From the NCBI RefSeq assembly GCF_025996515.1, contig NZ_BLRH01000060.1:1612001-1676000 (forward strand): DNA of 64,000 nucleotides, read 5' to 3'. Position numbers and translations under genes: made by a program. Below the pieces are notes generated by a model that saw only the letters and a list, made by a program, of their open reading frames with translations, made no database searches and had not been told where the DNA came from. This stretch comes from Rhizohabitans arisaemae (GTDB lineage Bacteria > Actinomycetota > Actinomycetes > Streptosporangiales > Streptosporangiaceae). Within the stretch, counting starts at the first letter, position 1; each line of letters starts with the position of its first letter. Shown one piece after another: positions 52,512 through 60,173 of the stretch.

Positions 52512-53336
52512 ATGGCCAACTTGACCATGACGACACAGCGGTGGAACGAACTGACGGCGCTCCTGGAGGACGAACAGCGGCTCAAGGCCGAGTATCCCAA
52601 GGTGGCCGACTATCTGGACATGGCGACCGGCCTGCCGGGAACTGGTGATGATCAAGCCGACGCGGCCTTTGACCTCAGGTTCGTGCACTTCGTGACCGGT
52701 GGGCTCACTGCGAGCGCGAACCCGTACTGGGACATCGTTGAGCCGTTCGTGTTCGAGCACGAGGGCCGGCGTGTGGTGAACGGCGGTCAGGCCAAGGGGA
52801 GCGCGCGACTCGCGTACGCACAAATGATCCTGCAAGCGACCTACGCCTACGCGATTCCTTCCCCGGAGACCATCGCATGGATGTCTGATTTCTGCGCTGA
52901 CCTCCCGATCGTGGAACTAGGGGCTGGTCGGGGATATTGGGCCGCGCAGTTGGCGCATTCGGGGCTCACAGTGGACGCGTACGACCTGGAACCACCAGAC
53001 AGGACCAAGAACGTCTCATTCCTCGAAGCTGCCGGACAGGCGGACGTGTGGCACCCGGTGTACGGCCTGGAGGAGTTCACAGCAGGCACCAACCACGTGC
53101 TGTTCCTCTGCTGGCCGCCTGGTTGGGGCGATGAGATGTCGTCCGAGGCGCTGGCATCCTTCGAGAAAGCCGGTGGCGAACGCCTGATCTACATCGGGGA
53201 GCCCAAGGGTGGCAAGACCGGCAATGAAGCCTTCTTCGATACCCTGTCGGCCCGCTGGAGACTGGACTCCGTAGACCCGCACTTCGTTTCGTGGTGGAGA
53301 GAGTCAGACATCGCGCAGGGCTGGGTGCGGAACTGA
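52512..53336 (+). CDS. Class I SAM-dependent methyltransferase-like protein (AICE cargo)
   Basis: The protein has 274 residues. A Rossmann SAM-binding motif lies at about residue 136 (LPIVELGAGRGYWAAQLAHS), followed by the acidic residue of motif II in VDAYDLEPPD; the region NHVLFLCWPPGWGDEMS is in the motif IV position. The helical N-terminal 130 residues are not recognised. Substrate is unknown. It sits at the left end of the AICE between the CRISPR array and the repressor gene, and converges on that gene across a 22-bp-stem terminator. It is probably cargo (modification or host takeover). Confidence 0.7.
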   Translation: MANLTMTTQRWNELTALLEDEQRLKAEYPKVADYLDMATGLPGTGDDQADAAFDLRFVHFVTGGLTASANPYWDIVEPFVFEHEGRRVVNGGQAKGSARLAYAQMILQATYAYAIPSPETIAWMSDFCADLPIVELGAGRGYWAAQLAHSGLTVDAYDLEPPDRTKNVSFLEAAGQADVWHPVYGLEEFTAGTNHVLFLCWPPGWGDEMSSEALASFEKAGGERLIYIGEPKGGKTGNEAFFDTLSARWRLDSVDPHFVSWWRESDIAQGWVRN

Positions 53337-53339
53337 GGG

Positions 53340-53386
53340 AACAGCAAGAGGGGGCGCCGAACGATTCGGCGCCCCCTCTTGCTGTT
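53340..53386. terminator. Bidirectional terminator, 22-bp perfect stem
   Basis: 53340-53361 is exactly complementary to 53365-53386 with a 3-base loop. It separates the convergent methyltransferase and GntR genes and reaches close to both stops. Confidence 0.9.
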
Positions 53387-53389
53387 CGG

Positions 53390-54055
53390 CTACCTGAGGG
53401 ACATGCGGAACACGAACGCGTCGTAGCGGTCCCTCGGATACGACACGTCGGAAATCATGATGACCCGGCCATCATCAGCGAGAAACCGCTGATTGACGGT
53501 CTTGACGAGATCACCGGGCGTGGTGCGCAGCCAATCGGCATGCAACGCTGCCGGGAGTTGGTCAGCAATGGTCTCTTCCAGGAAGGCCGCTTCCGACACG
53601 CCGACAATGCCCACCGGCTGGTAGGTGTCGGAGATCGAGATAGGCCGAACCCCTTCGGTCGCACGGGTGATGACGTGGGTGATCAGCTCACCCTCTGAGA
53701 GCCCGAGAACTTCTGCGAGTTCCCCAATGGCGGGAATCTCCCGCGTCTCCCGCTCGACCTGAATTCCTCGATCGGTTTCGTTCTCGAACGAGCGCTCGGC
53801 AGACTCCATCTGCCGCTCTGGCGAGACGCGCACGAGGTTGGGCCGGTCGGCGACGAACACGCCGCGCCGCCGTACGGATCGAACGAGCCCCTGGCTCTGA
53901 AGCAGCTCAAGGGCCTTCCTGACGACGATCTCTGAGACTTCGTTCTCTTGAGCGATTTCCTTGTAGCTCGGTAGCTGGACACGAGGCGGTAGTTCTCCGC
54001 TGCGGATACGCCGGGCGTAGTCACCCGCGATGCGGACGTAGGCCGGTTCTGGCAC
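53390..54055 (-). CDS. GntR/UTRA repressor of the AICE (KorSA-like)
   Basis: This 221-residue protein has the GntR DNA-binding domain (YVRIAGDYARRIRSGELPPR, EIAQENEVSEIVVRKALELL, GLVRSVRRRGVFVADRP) and a UTRA domain from about residue 90. GTG at 54055 is used. In pSAM2-type elements a GntR protein (KorSA) represses the activator of excision and replication. Here the divergent upstream region contains a perfect 24-bp palindrome (54131-54154) and a second CGTATACG half-site (54099-54106), which are likely operators for it. Confidence 0.88.
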   Translation of the reverse strand: MPEPAYVRIAGDYARRIRSGELPPRVQLPSYKEIAQENEVSEIVVRKALELLQSQGLVRSVRRRGVFVADRPNLVRVSPERQMESAERSFENETDRGIQVERETREIPAIGELAEVLGLSEGELITHVITRATEGVRPISISDTYQPVGIVGVSEAAFLEETIADQLPAALHADWLRTTPGDLVKTVNQRFLADDGRVIMISDVSYPRDRYDAFVFRMSLR

Positions 54056-54098
54056 TGGTTACTCATCCCCTTCGGCGGTTCTTCGGTGTCGTGCTCAA

Positions 54099-54106
54099 CG
54101 TATACG
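54099..54106. promoter_or_regulatory. Secondary repressor half-site CGTATACG
   Basis: This 8-bp palindrome is shared with both halves of the 24-bp palindrome 25 bp downstream. It lies between the repressor start and the main operator. Confidence 0.5.
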
Positions 54107-54130
54107 CAACATCGTATCCCAAGGGCTTGT

Positions 54131-54154
54131 GCGTATACGTAGCTACGTATACGC
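54131..54154. promoter_or_regulatory. Perfect 24-bp palindromic operator of the AICE repressor
   Basis: GCGTATACGTAG at 54131-54142 is followed directly by its exact complement at 54143-54154. Its AT-rich sequence contrasts with the surrounding DNA. It lies between the GntR gene and the rightward AICE operon. Confidence 0.75.
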
Positions 54155-54241
54155 TAGCCCCTGTGACTCGCTCCACGCGGAGAGGTCACCCGGAAACGCA
54201 CGGAAGACCCGATTGCATCGCTTCGAAGGGAGGTGCTTGCG

Positions 54242-54388
54242 ATGCACGATCACCGACCGACCCGCCGCGTCTGGCCGACGCTGCTGCTTATCGCCTTCGT
54301 GGCGTTCGTACTCCTACGCCCGGAGAACGCCGCGACGTTCGTGAACCACACCGGCCACGCGCTGACCACATTCATCAACAACCTGTAG
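54242..54388 (+). CDS. Small single-TM protein, first gene of rightward AICE operon
   Basis: This 48-residue protein (MHDHRPTRRVWPTLLLIAFV, then AFVLLRPENAATF) has one hydrophobic helix flanked by a basic N-terminus and a polar tail. ATG at 54242 has AAGGGAGG 8 bp upstream, a strong site. Small membrane proteins at this place are common in streptomycete conjugative elements, where they join the spread (Spd) machinery. The family is not recognised. Confidence 0.65.
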   Translation: MHDHRPTRRVWPTLLLIAFVAFVLLRPENAATFVNHTGHALTTFINNL

Positions 54389-54475
54389 CAACCCGGATCG
54401 GCATCCACGCCAAAGGGCGACCCCCCATCCACCAAGACACAGGGCCGCCCACTCCACGAAAGGAGCACATCCATC

Positions 54476-54616
54476 ATGACGCACCCGTTCCCCGCCGCCA
54501 AGGCCACCGGCTGTCCGCCGGCATGCCGGGGCGGACAGATCTGGAACCCCGGCAGCGGCCCGTACCCCTGCCCTTTCTGCCAGCCCGACGCCAAACCGAA
54601 CGGTGGCAAGCGATGA
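54476..54616 (+). CDS. Small cysteine-rich (zinc-ribbon-like) protein
   Basis: This 46-residue protein (MTHPFPAAKATGCPPACRGG, then YPCPFCQPDAKPNGG) has two Cys pairs, CPPAC and CPFC, which suggest a small zinc ribbon. ATG at 54476 has AAGGAG at a 10-bp spacer. Its stop overlaps the start of the WhiB-like gene (ATGA), indicating coupled translation. Function is unknown. Confidence 0.65.
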   Translation: MTHPFPAAKATGCPPACRGGQIWNPGSGPYPCPFCQPDAKPNGGKR

Positions 54617-54903
54617 TCCTCTACTCCTCCCGGCCGCTCACCCCGTCCGACGCCTGGAGTGTTCTGGCCAAGTCCGGTGAGTGCCGGTACGACCGTGACC
54701 TGCACGCCGGGCCGGACCACTCGGAGTCCAAGCCGGAGCGTGACGCGCGTGTCCAGGTCGCCCGCGAGGTGTGCGACCTCTGCCCGGTCCGGGCGCTGTG
54801 CCTGGACTACGCCATGGCCGTACGCCCGGCGGACGGCGTGTGGGCCGGTTTCACGGCCGACGAGATCGGGGGCTTCCCCGGTGGCCTTTCCGAGGCCGCG
54901 TGA
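54613..54903 (+). CDS. WhiB-family iron-sulfur regulator
   Basis: This 96-residue protein has the four WhiB cysteines: one in SGECRYDRD and three in VCDLCPVRALCLDYAM, with the downstream turn motif GVWAGFTADEI in place of the usual GVWGG. WhiB proteins hold a 4Fe-4S cluster and bind the primary sigma factor. Copies on phages and AICEs probably regulate the element or host. ATG at 54613 overlaps the previous stop, and its own stop overlaps the next start. Confidence 0.85.
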   Translation: MILYSSRPLTPSDAWSVLAKSGECRYDRDLHAGPDHSESKPERDARVQVAREVCDLCPVRALCLDYAMAVRPADGVWAGFTADEIGGFPGGLSEAA

Positions 54904-55121
54904 TGACCGCCACGGAGTTCCTTGTCGTCTTGACGGTGACGAAGGCGTCCAACCGGGACATGGCCATGAGCACGATCTGGCGAACCGTCACCGTCACCCC
55001 CGGCACCACCCGCGAATCCCTGTTGCGGTGGGCTATCAACCAGCTCCCGGACCAGGTGCGCGGCGGCGTGGTTACGTTCTTCTCCGTCGAACCCAACACC
55101 CTGCCGGGGGTGACCCCGTGA
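54903..55121 (+). CDS. Small AICE protein of unknown function
   Basis: This 72-residue protein (MTATEFLVVLTVTKASNRDM, then WRTVTVTPGTTRESLLRWAI) is predicted to have an alpha/beta fold. ATG at 54903 overlaps the whiB-like stop and its TGA overlaps the next GTG, so it is part of a translationally coupled string. No family is recognised. Confidence 0.7.
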   Translation: MTATEFLVVLTVTKASNRDMAMSTIWRTVTVTPGTTRESLLRWAINQLPDQVRGGVVTFFSVEPNTLPGVTP

Positions 55122-55357
55122 CGCTGCACATCTCCGACACGGTCATGGTGTGCGAGCACACCGGCCGCCGGGCCGAACGCGGCGCGGACGGCACCTGGTC
55201 GGTCACCGGGTTCGGCCGGCGCTTCGACCGCAACCAGGCCGTCACCGCGTTGACCCTGGCCCAGGCGCTCGCCGCCGACCCCGGCGACCCGATCCGGGCG
55301 CACATCGCCGACTGGCGGGCCGAACTCGCCCTGCCTCCCGGCGGGGTGAGGGCATGA
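55118..55357 (+). CDS. Small AICE protein of unknown function
   Basis: This 79-residue protein (MTLHISDTVMVCEHTGRRAE, then GFGRRFDRNQAVTALTLAQA) starts at GTG 55118 and is coupled at both ends by 4-bp overlaps. It has no membrane helix and no recognised domain. Context suggests a role in transfer or its regulation. Confidence 0.7.
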   Translation: MTLHISDTVMVCEHTGRRAERGADGTWSVTGFGRRFDRNQAVTALTLAQALAADPGDPIRAHIADWRAELALPPGGVRA

Positions 55358-56259
55358 GCCGCCCGGCGGCGAACCGGCCGACGGTGGGGGTCCGGATCGT
55401 GCGCGTCTCGACCGGTGCCGTGGTCGCCTTGCTCGCCGTGGTGGCCGCGATCGTGTCCTACCGGCACATCCTCACAGTGGTCACCGCACACGGCGAATCA
55501 GGGCTGACCGCGTACTTGGTGCCGCTGTGCATCGACGGTCTCTTGGTCGCCGCCTCGTTGACGCTGCTGGATTCGGCCCGCCGGGGTTTGGCCCGGCATT
55601 GGCTGTCCTGGGTCGCGCTGGGGGTGGGCATCGCGCTCACCCTGGGGGCGAACGTGCTGTACGGGTGGCGGTACGGGATCGTCGGTGCGATCACTGCGGC
55701 GTTGCCCGCCGTCACGCTCACGATCGCGTTCGAGCTGCTGATGGGGTTGATCCACCGGTCCGCCGCGCTCACCCGTACGGACGCCGTCCGCACGGGCGGG
55801 TCGACGTCCGTACGACCCGTACGGCTCACACGGGCAATCCCTGTCCGCCCCGTACGGCGCGCGGCCCTGCCCGACACCGCACGGCCGGTCGAGCGGGTGC
55901 CTGCAATCGCGGGTGCGAAGCCTGTACGTGCCGGTGCGGGGGCGGCGGACGCCGTACGGGAGTCACCCGTACAGCCCGATCTCGACGGGGCGGCCCCCGT
56001 ACGCGACCGTGAGTCGGTCGTCGCCGAACTGGCCGCCGAGATCGCCGCGGCCCGTGCGCGCGGTGCGGGGTGGACGCCGGACTACCCGGTGCTGATGGAG
56101 CGCACCGGATACGGGCGCAGCTGGTGCGAGAAGGCGGTCCGGCAGGCTCGTGATCTCACCCGTGAAACCGGGGTCGAGCCCGAACCCGGTGTGTCCTGGT
56201 GCACCCTCCCCGAGACGCCCGGCCTGGAGATCCCGGTCTTCGATGAGGTGATGTCGTGA
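55354..56259 (+). CDS. DUF2637 / Spd-type membrane protein
   Basis: This 301-residue protein has four membrane helices in the first 135 residues (VSTGAVVALLAVVAAIVSYR, AYLVPLCIDGLLVAASLTLL, WLSWVALGVGIALTLGANVL, AITAALPAVTLTIAFELLMG), the DUF2637 pattern of plasmid-spread proteins. A basic, repeat-rich linker leads to a C-terminal segment (VVAELAAEIAAARARGAGWT, TGYGRSWCEKAVRQARDL) that looks like a winged or helix-turn-helix domain. Spd proteins help intramycelial spread of the element after transfer. It is coupled to both neighbours by ATGA/GTGA overlaps. Confidence 0.85.
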   Translation: MSRPAANRPTVGVRIVRVSTGAVVALLAVVAAIVSYRHILTVVTAHGESGLTAYLVPLCIDGLLVAASLTLLDSARRGLARHWLSWVALGVGIALTLGANVLYGWRYGIVGAITAALPAVTLTIAFELLMGLIHRSAALTRTDAVRTGGSTSVRPVRLTRAIPVRPVRRAALPDTARPVERVPAIAGAKPVRAGAGAADAVRESPVQPDLDGAAPVRDRESVVAELAAEIAAARARGAGWTPDYPVLMERTGYGRSWCEKAVRQARDLTRETGVEPEPGVSWCTLPETPGLEIPVFDEVMS

Positions 56260-57770
56260 GCACGAAGACCCCGGACACCGGCACCGGTGCCGATGCGGAT
56301 GTGGACGCCGTCCGCGAGACTCCGCCGTCTGTGCCGGTGGTGGACGAGCAGGTGACCACGGCGATGCCGATCCCGGCGACCCGATCCGAGGAGCGGGAGG
56401 ACCGGGCGGACGAGCAGGCCCCGGCCCGTTTCGGTGGGCTTCCCGCCGGGGGTCTGGCTCTGGCGGCCGTCTCCGCGGTGACGGTGGCCGGTGCGGGCCT
56501 GTTCCAGCTCACCGGATGGTGGGGACTGGCCGGCGCCGGTGCGGTCGCCGGTGCCGGTGCCGCCGCCCGGTTCGGCCGCGGCCGACGGCGCGCCGACGAG
56601 GGGAACCGCTCCGGCCGGTCGGCGGAGCGGCCGTACGGGTCGGCCCGCACAAGCCGCACGGGCCGTACGGGTTCGGGGTTCGCCGTGCCCGGTGCCTCCC
56701 GTACCGGCGGCACGCACCGCCGGGGCGGAGCAGGCCGACCCGGCGTCTCCGGTCCCGCACCGGCGGGTCAGCCCCGTACGGGTCGGCCCGGCCCGTCCGC
56801 CCGTACGGACGGCTCGACCCCGGGCGGCCGTGGCCGTACCGCTCGTACGGGCAAGCCCCGTACGGTGCCCCGGGCCGTTGAGCGGGCGGTCGAGGGTGCC
56901 CGGCGGATCGTACGCGGCACCGGTGGGACCGCGGCCCGGCGAGCTCGCCGGATCAAGGAACGGACCGCAGACCGCACCGGCGGTACGACCCGCCGAACGG
57001 GCCGGAAAGACCGTACGGACGACACCGGAGGTGACCGGGTGCGAAGCAGGACAGCTCGCGTTCGACGGGCCGTGTCGACCCGGGCCCGCCGGGCCGGTGC
57101 GTGGGTCGACCGCAGGACCGGCCGCCGCCTCACCCGCGTATGGCGGTCCGGCCGCCGGATCGCCGGCCCTTTGGCCCGCCTGATCGCCTGGATCCTGCGG
57201 TGGTGGCGGGACCGCCGGGCCCGCACCGCGGAGCAGGCACCCGCACCCGAACGGCCGGACCGGGCCGGTGAACGGAGGAAGCCGCCCGAGAACCCCAAGG
57301 AAACCCCGAAGACCGGCCCCGTCCCGGCGGGGAACCAGCCCCGGCCCGGCCCCCACGGCGAGCCGAACCCCCGGCCCGGGGCCGACAACACCACCACACC
57401 CAACCCCAACCCTACGCACCGAAGGAGAACACCGATGTCCGGATTCCCGCTGGCGGTCGCGTCCGCCGAGATGAACGCCGCCGTGTCCGCCTACGCCCCG
57501 GCCGACATGTTCGCCGTCGCCCGCGAACTCGACCAGCTCCCCGAGATCCCGGTGAACGTCGCCATGGCGCTGCGCACCTACGCCGCCCGGTTGCAGGGCT
57601 CCTACCCGATCAACCCGGCCGTGGTCGAAGCCCTGTTCGAGCTGTACAAGCTGCACACGGCGCTGGTGCAGGCCGCCCAGGAGATCGGGCCGTTGTTCCG
57701 GCGGCTCCACGAGGACGACCTGCGCCGGGACGAGGCGCCCCGCACCGGCGAACCGCTCTGGAACGTCTGA
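56256..57770 (+). CDS. Spd/transfer-associated protein with basic repeat-rich middle and internal start
   Basis: This 504-residue protein has two hydrophobic segments near residues 65-110 (GGLALAAVSAVTVAGAGLFQ, GWWGLAGAGAVAGAGAA), then some 270 residues very rich in Arg, Gly, Thr and Pro (many RTGRTG-type tracts) that would bind nucleic acid, then a conserved folded C-terminus of 112 residues. An AAGGAG site at 57422-57427 and an in-frame ATG at 57435 (MSGFPLAVASAEMNAAVSAY) could start that C-terminal part separately. It precedes the translocase gene by 52 bp. Confidence 0.7.
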   Translation: MSTKTPDTGTGADADVDAVRETPPSVPVVDEQVTTAMPIPATRSEEREDRADEQAPARFGGLPAGGLALAAVSAVTVAGAGLFQLTGWWGLAGAGAVAGAGAAARFGRGRRRADEGNRSGRSAERPYGSARTSRTGRTGSGFAVPGASRTGGTHRRGGAGRPGVSGPAPAGQPRTGRPGPSARTDGSTPGGRGRTARTGKPRTVPRAVERAVEGARRIVRGTGGTAARRARRIKERTADRTGGTTRRTGRKDRTDDTGGDRVRSRTARVRRAVSTRARRAGAWVDRRTGRRLTRVWRSGRRIAGPLARLIAWILRWWRDRRARTAEQAPAPERPDRAGERRKPPENPKETPKTGPVPAGNQPRPGPHGEPNPRPGADNTTTPNPNPTHRRRTPMSGFPLAVASAEMNAAVSAYAPADMFAVARELDQLPEIPVNVAMALRTYAARLQGSYPINPAVVEALFELYKLHTALVQAAQEIGPLFRRLHEDDLRRDEAPRTGEPLWNV

Positions 57771-57822
57771 CCACACCCCCCGTCCCCCCGGTCCCTTGAA
57801 TCTGTGAAGGAAGGAGAGCACG

Positions 57823-59904
57823 GTGTCCAACTCAAAGGCCACGGCGCAACGCCTGGATTGGTCGATCACCCCGCGGGGCCCGGTGTCGGCGACGGCCCAG
57901 GCCGCGCTCGGACTGGCCGCCCTGGCGTCGGTGGGCGACATCGCCGGGGTGGCCCCGTGGTGGGCCGCGGCGGCGAGCGTCGCCGGGGTGGCCGGCACTG
58001 TGCTCACCGGGACCGGCCGCGGCCCGGCCGCGCTGGTCTACCGGGCCGGATGCTGGGCCGGAGCAGGGGGGTGGCTCACCTACACCCTCGCGTCGGGCTT
58101 GCTGTGGAGCGTCGACACCTTCGCCGCCCTGGGGGTCGGTGCCGTGGCCGCCGGGGTGCTGTCCCCGCTGGGACGCACCCGCCGTGCGGCCGTGCGGACC
58201 GCCCCGGGGTCGAGCCTGGTTCTGCGCCGCGACTCCCGCCTCGCCGTCGAGTGGGAGAGCCGGATCGCCCGGGTGTGCCGGTTGCGGGTGACCGTCGAAG
58301 GGGTCCGCCGGTGGGAGTCCGGCGCCGGGTACACCCTGGCCGTGGTCCTGCCCGTCGGCGGGGCCACCCGAAAGCACCTGGAGACCGCGGCGGACGCGCT
58401 CGCCGCCGACGCGCGGCTTCCCGACGGGTGCGGGGTGGAGGTCGCCGCCGGGGGTCACCGCGGGTCGGCCGTCCTGCACGTGTCGACCCTCAACCGGCTG
58501 CATGAGAACATCCCGCACCCGGGCGATTACCGGCCGCGCAGCATCCTGGACCCGGTGGAACTGGGCGAGCACCGGGACTCCTCGATCGCCGACGCGCCGC
58601 TGCGGGAGCTGTCCGGCCTGGTCACCGGGCAGCGAGGGAGCGGCAAGACCAACGTGTTGCACGTGCTCACCTGCGAGATCGCCCGGTGCCGGGACGCGGT
58701 CGTATGGCACGTCGACCTCAACGGCGGCGGGCTGAGCCAGCCGTGGCTGCACCCGTGGCTGGAAGGGGACAGCCCGCGGCCCGTGATCGACTGGTCCGCC
58801 TCCACCCCCGGCGACGCTCTGGCGATGGTGGAGGCCGCGCTCGCGGTCGCCAAAGACCGCAAGAGGTCCTATCGGCGGCTCAAGGTCGAGACCAACAGCG
58901 CCCTGCTCCCGGTGTCGGCGGGCCTGCCCGAGATCGTGCTGATCGTCGACGAAGGAGGCGAGGCGCTGTCGCCCGCGCAGCGTGACCCGGTGCTGCGGGC
59001 GCTGCGCGACGGCATCGAGGAGTTGCAGCGGATCGGCCGGAACGAGGCGGTCAACGTGATCGTGTCCAGCCTGAGAGCCACGCAGGACATGATCGCGCCC
59101 AACGTGCTCAAGCAGTCGGGGTTGCGCATCGGGATGTATGTGCGGGACGACACCGAGCTGTCGTACCTGTACGGGTGGAACAAGGGGCTCAGCGTGGAGG
59201 ACCTGCCCGGCCCCGGGTGCGGGTACCTCCAGGCCGACCAGGGAAACCCGCGGCCGTGGCGGGCCTACCTGATGACCCCGTCTCAGATCGTCGAGGCCGC
59301 GCTCACCCTCGCCCGCACCCGGCCCGAACTGGATGAGGCGAGCCAGCGTGTGGCCGGTCCGGCCTACGCGCTGCGGTACCGCCGGATGCAGGCCGCGTTC
59401 ACCGACACCGGCCTGGACACCGAAGACACCCGAACCGGCCGCGAACTCGCCGTGCCCCGGCCGACACCCGCACCCGCACGGAGACTCACACTCGTGCCCG
59501 GTGGCGCCGACTCATGGCCCGACCTGGTCCCGGCCCGGCCCGCCGTCGGCTCCGCCGACCAGTGGCCCGACCTGATGCCCCATCAGACTCCATCAGACCC
59601 CCGGCAGACCGATCCGGGCCGACGGATCCCCGAACTTCTCCGCCGGTGCCTGGCCGCCTTCAACGACGCGGGAGACGATCGGATGCACTCGGAGAGCCTG
59701 GCCGCCGCACTCGGCATCACGGCGACCACCGACCTGGCCGCGCTCCTGCGACCGCTGGAGGTCTTCCCGCTGGCACGCGCGTTCAGCCGCGGGGGGCAGG
59801 AACGCCGCGGATACGCCCGCGAAGACCTGATCACCGCTACCGAACGTATTCGAAACGGGGAGCTGCACGTGCCCCCGGAGGTGGCCGCGTGGCCTGCCGC
59901 GTGA
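57823..59904 (+). CDS. traB: TraB/FtsK-SpoIIIE-family DNA translocase (conjugative transfer)
   Basis: The protein has 693 residues. GTG at 57823 has GAAGGAAGGAG upstream. N-terminal membrane helices lie within residues 25-115, the Walker A motif GQRGSGKT at 269-276 and Walker B in PEIVLIVDEGGEAL near 373. The C-terminal approximately 60 residues (MHSESLAAALGITATTDLAA, RRGYAREDLITATERI) look like the winged helix that in TraB reads 8-bp recognition repeats. TraB alone moves double-stranded element DNA between hyphae as a hexameric pump. The following repeat field is its likely recognition locus. Confidence 0.92.
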   Translation: MSNSKATAQRLDWSITPRGPVSATAQAALGLAALASVGDIAGVAPWWAAAASVAGVAGTVLTGTGRGPAALVYRAGCWAGAGGWLTYTLASGLLWSVDTFAALGVGAVAAGVLSPLGRTRRAAVRTAPGSSLVLRRDSRLAVEWESRIARVCRLRVTVEGVRRWESGAGYTLAVVLPVGGATRKHLETAADALAADARLPDGCGVEVAAGGHRGSAVLHVSTLNRLHENIPHPGDYRPRSILDPVELGEHRDSSIADAPLRELSGLVTGQRGSGKTNVLHVLTCEIARCRDAVVWHVDLNGGGLSQPWLHPWLEGDSPRPVIDWSASTPGDALAMVEAALAVAKDRKRSYRRLKVETNSALLPVSAGLPEIVLIVDEGGEALSPAQRDPVLRALRDGIEELQRIGRNEAVNVIVSSLRATQDMIAPNVLKQSGLRIGMYVRDDTELSYLYGWNKGLSVEDLPGPGCGYLQADQGNPRPWRAYLMTPSQIVEAALTLARTRPELDEASQRVAGPAYALRYRRMQAAFTDTGLDTEDTRTGRELAVPRPTPAPARRLTLVPGGADSWPDLVPARPAVGSADQWPDLMPHQTPSDPRQTDPGRRIPELLRRCLAAFNDAGDDRMHSESLAAALGITATTDLAALLRPLEVFPLARAFSRGGQERRGYAREDLITATERIRNGELHVPPEVAAWPAA

Positions 59905-60110
59905 CCCGGACACCCCGGACACCCACTTTGGACACCCCCTGTCCGGGGGGACACCCCCGGACACCCACCCCGGACACCAACTGACCAGCTGAAACAAGGC
60001 TGCCCGTACGGGGTGTCCGGGTCTGGGACACCCCCCTTGCTGACCTCTGCCAGGCTCCGACCCCCCACCCCGGACAGGGGGGACACCCCGGACACCCCAC
60101 CCCGGCCATG
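59903..60110. repeat. GGACACC repeat field downstream of traB (candidate clt)
   Basis: Within about 200 bp, GGACACC occurs nine times directly and once inverted, mostly inside CCGGACACCC contexts, beginning at the traB stop. GACCCGGA occurs once at 59903-59910. There is no gene in 59905-60173. Placement just 3' of a TraB gene and dense short repeats match clt loci, where the TraB winged helix binds. Single-strand or replication-origin roles are alternatives. Confidence 0.65.
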
Positions 60111-60173
60111 CCGACCCGCGGCCATCCCATCGCACCTAAACGCGATCACCGACAGTAATCAAGGAAGTGGACC

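Noticed and set aside
52017-52835. 272-codon minus-strand frame with repeated GLINPLRDSN peptides
   Set aside because: It reads through the CRISPR repeats and spacers and then antisense to the methyltransferase gene; the repeated peptide is the CRISPR repeat translated.
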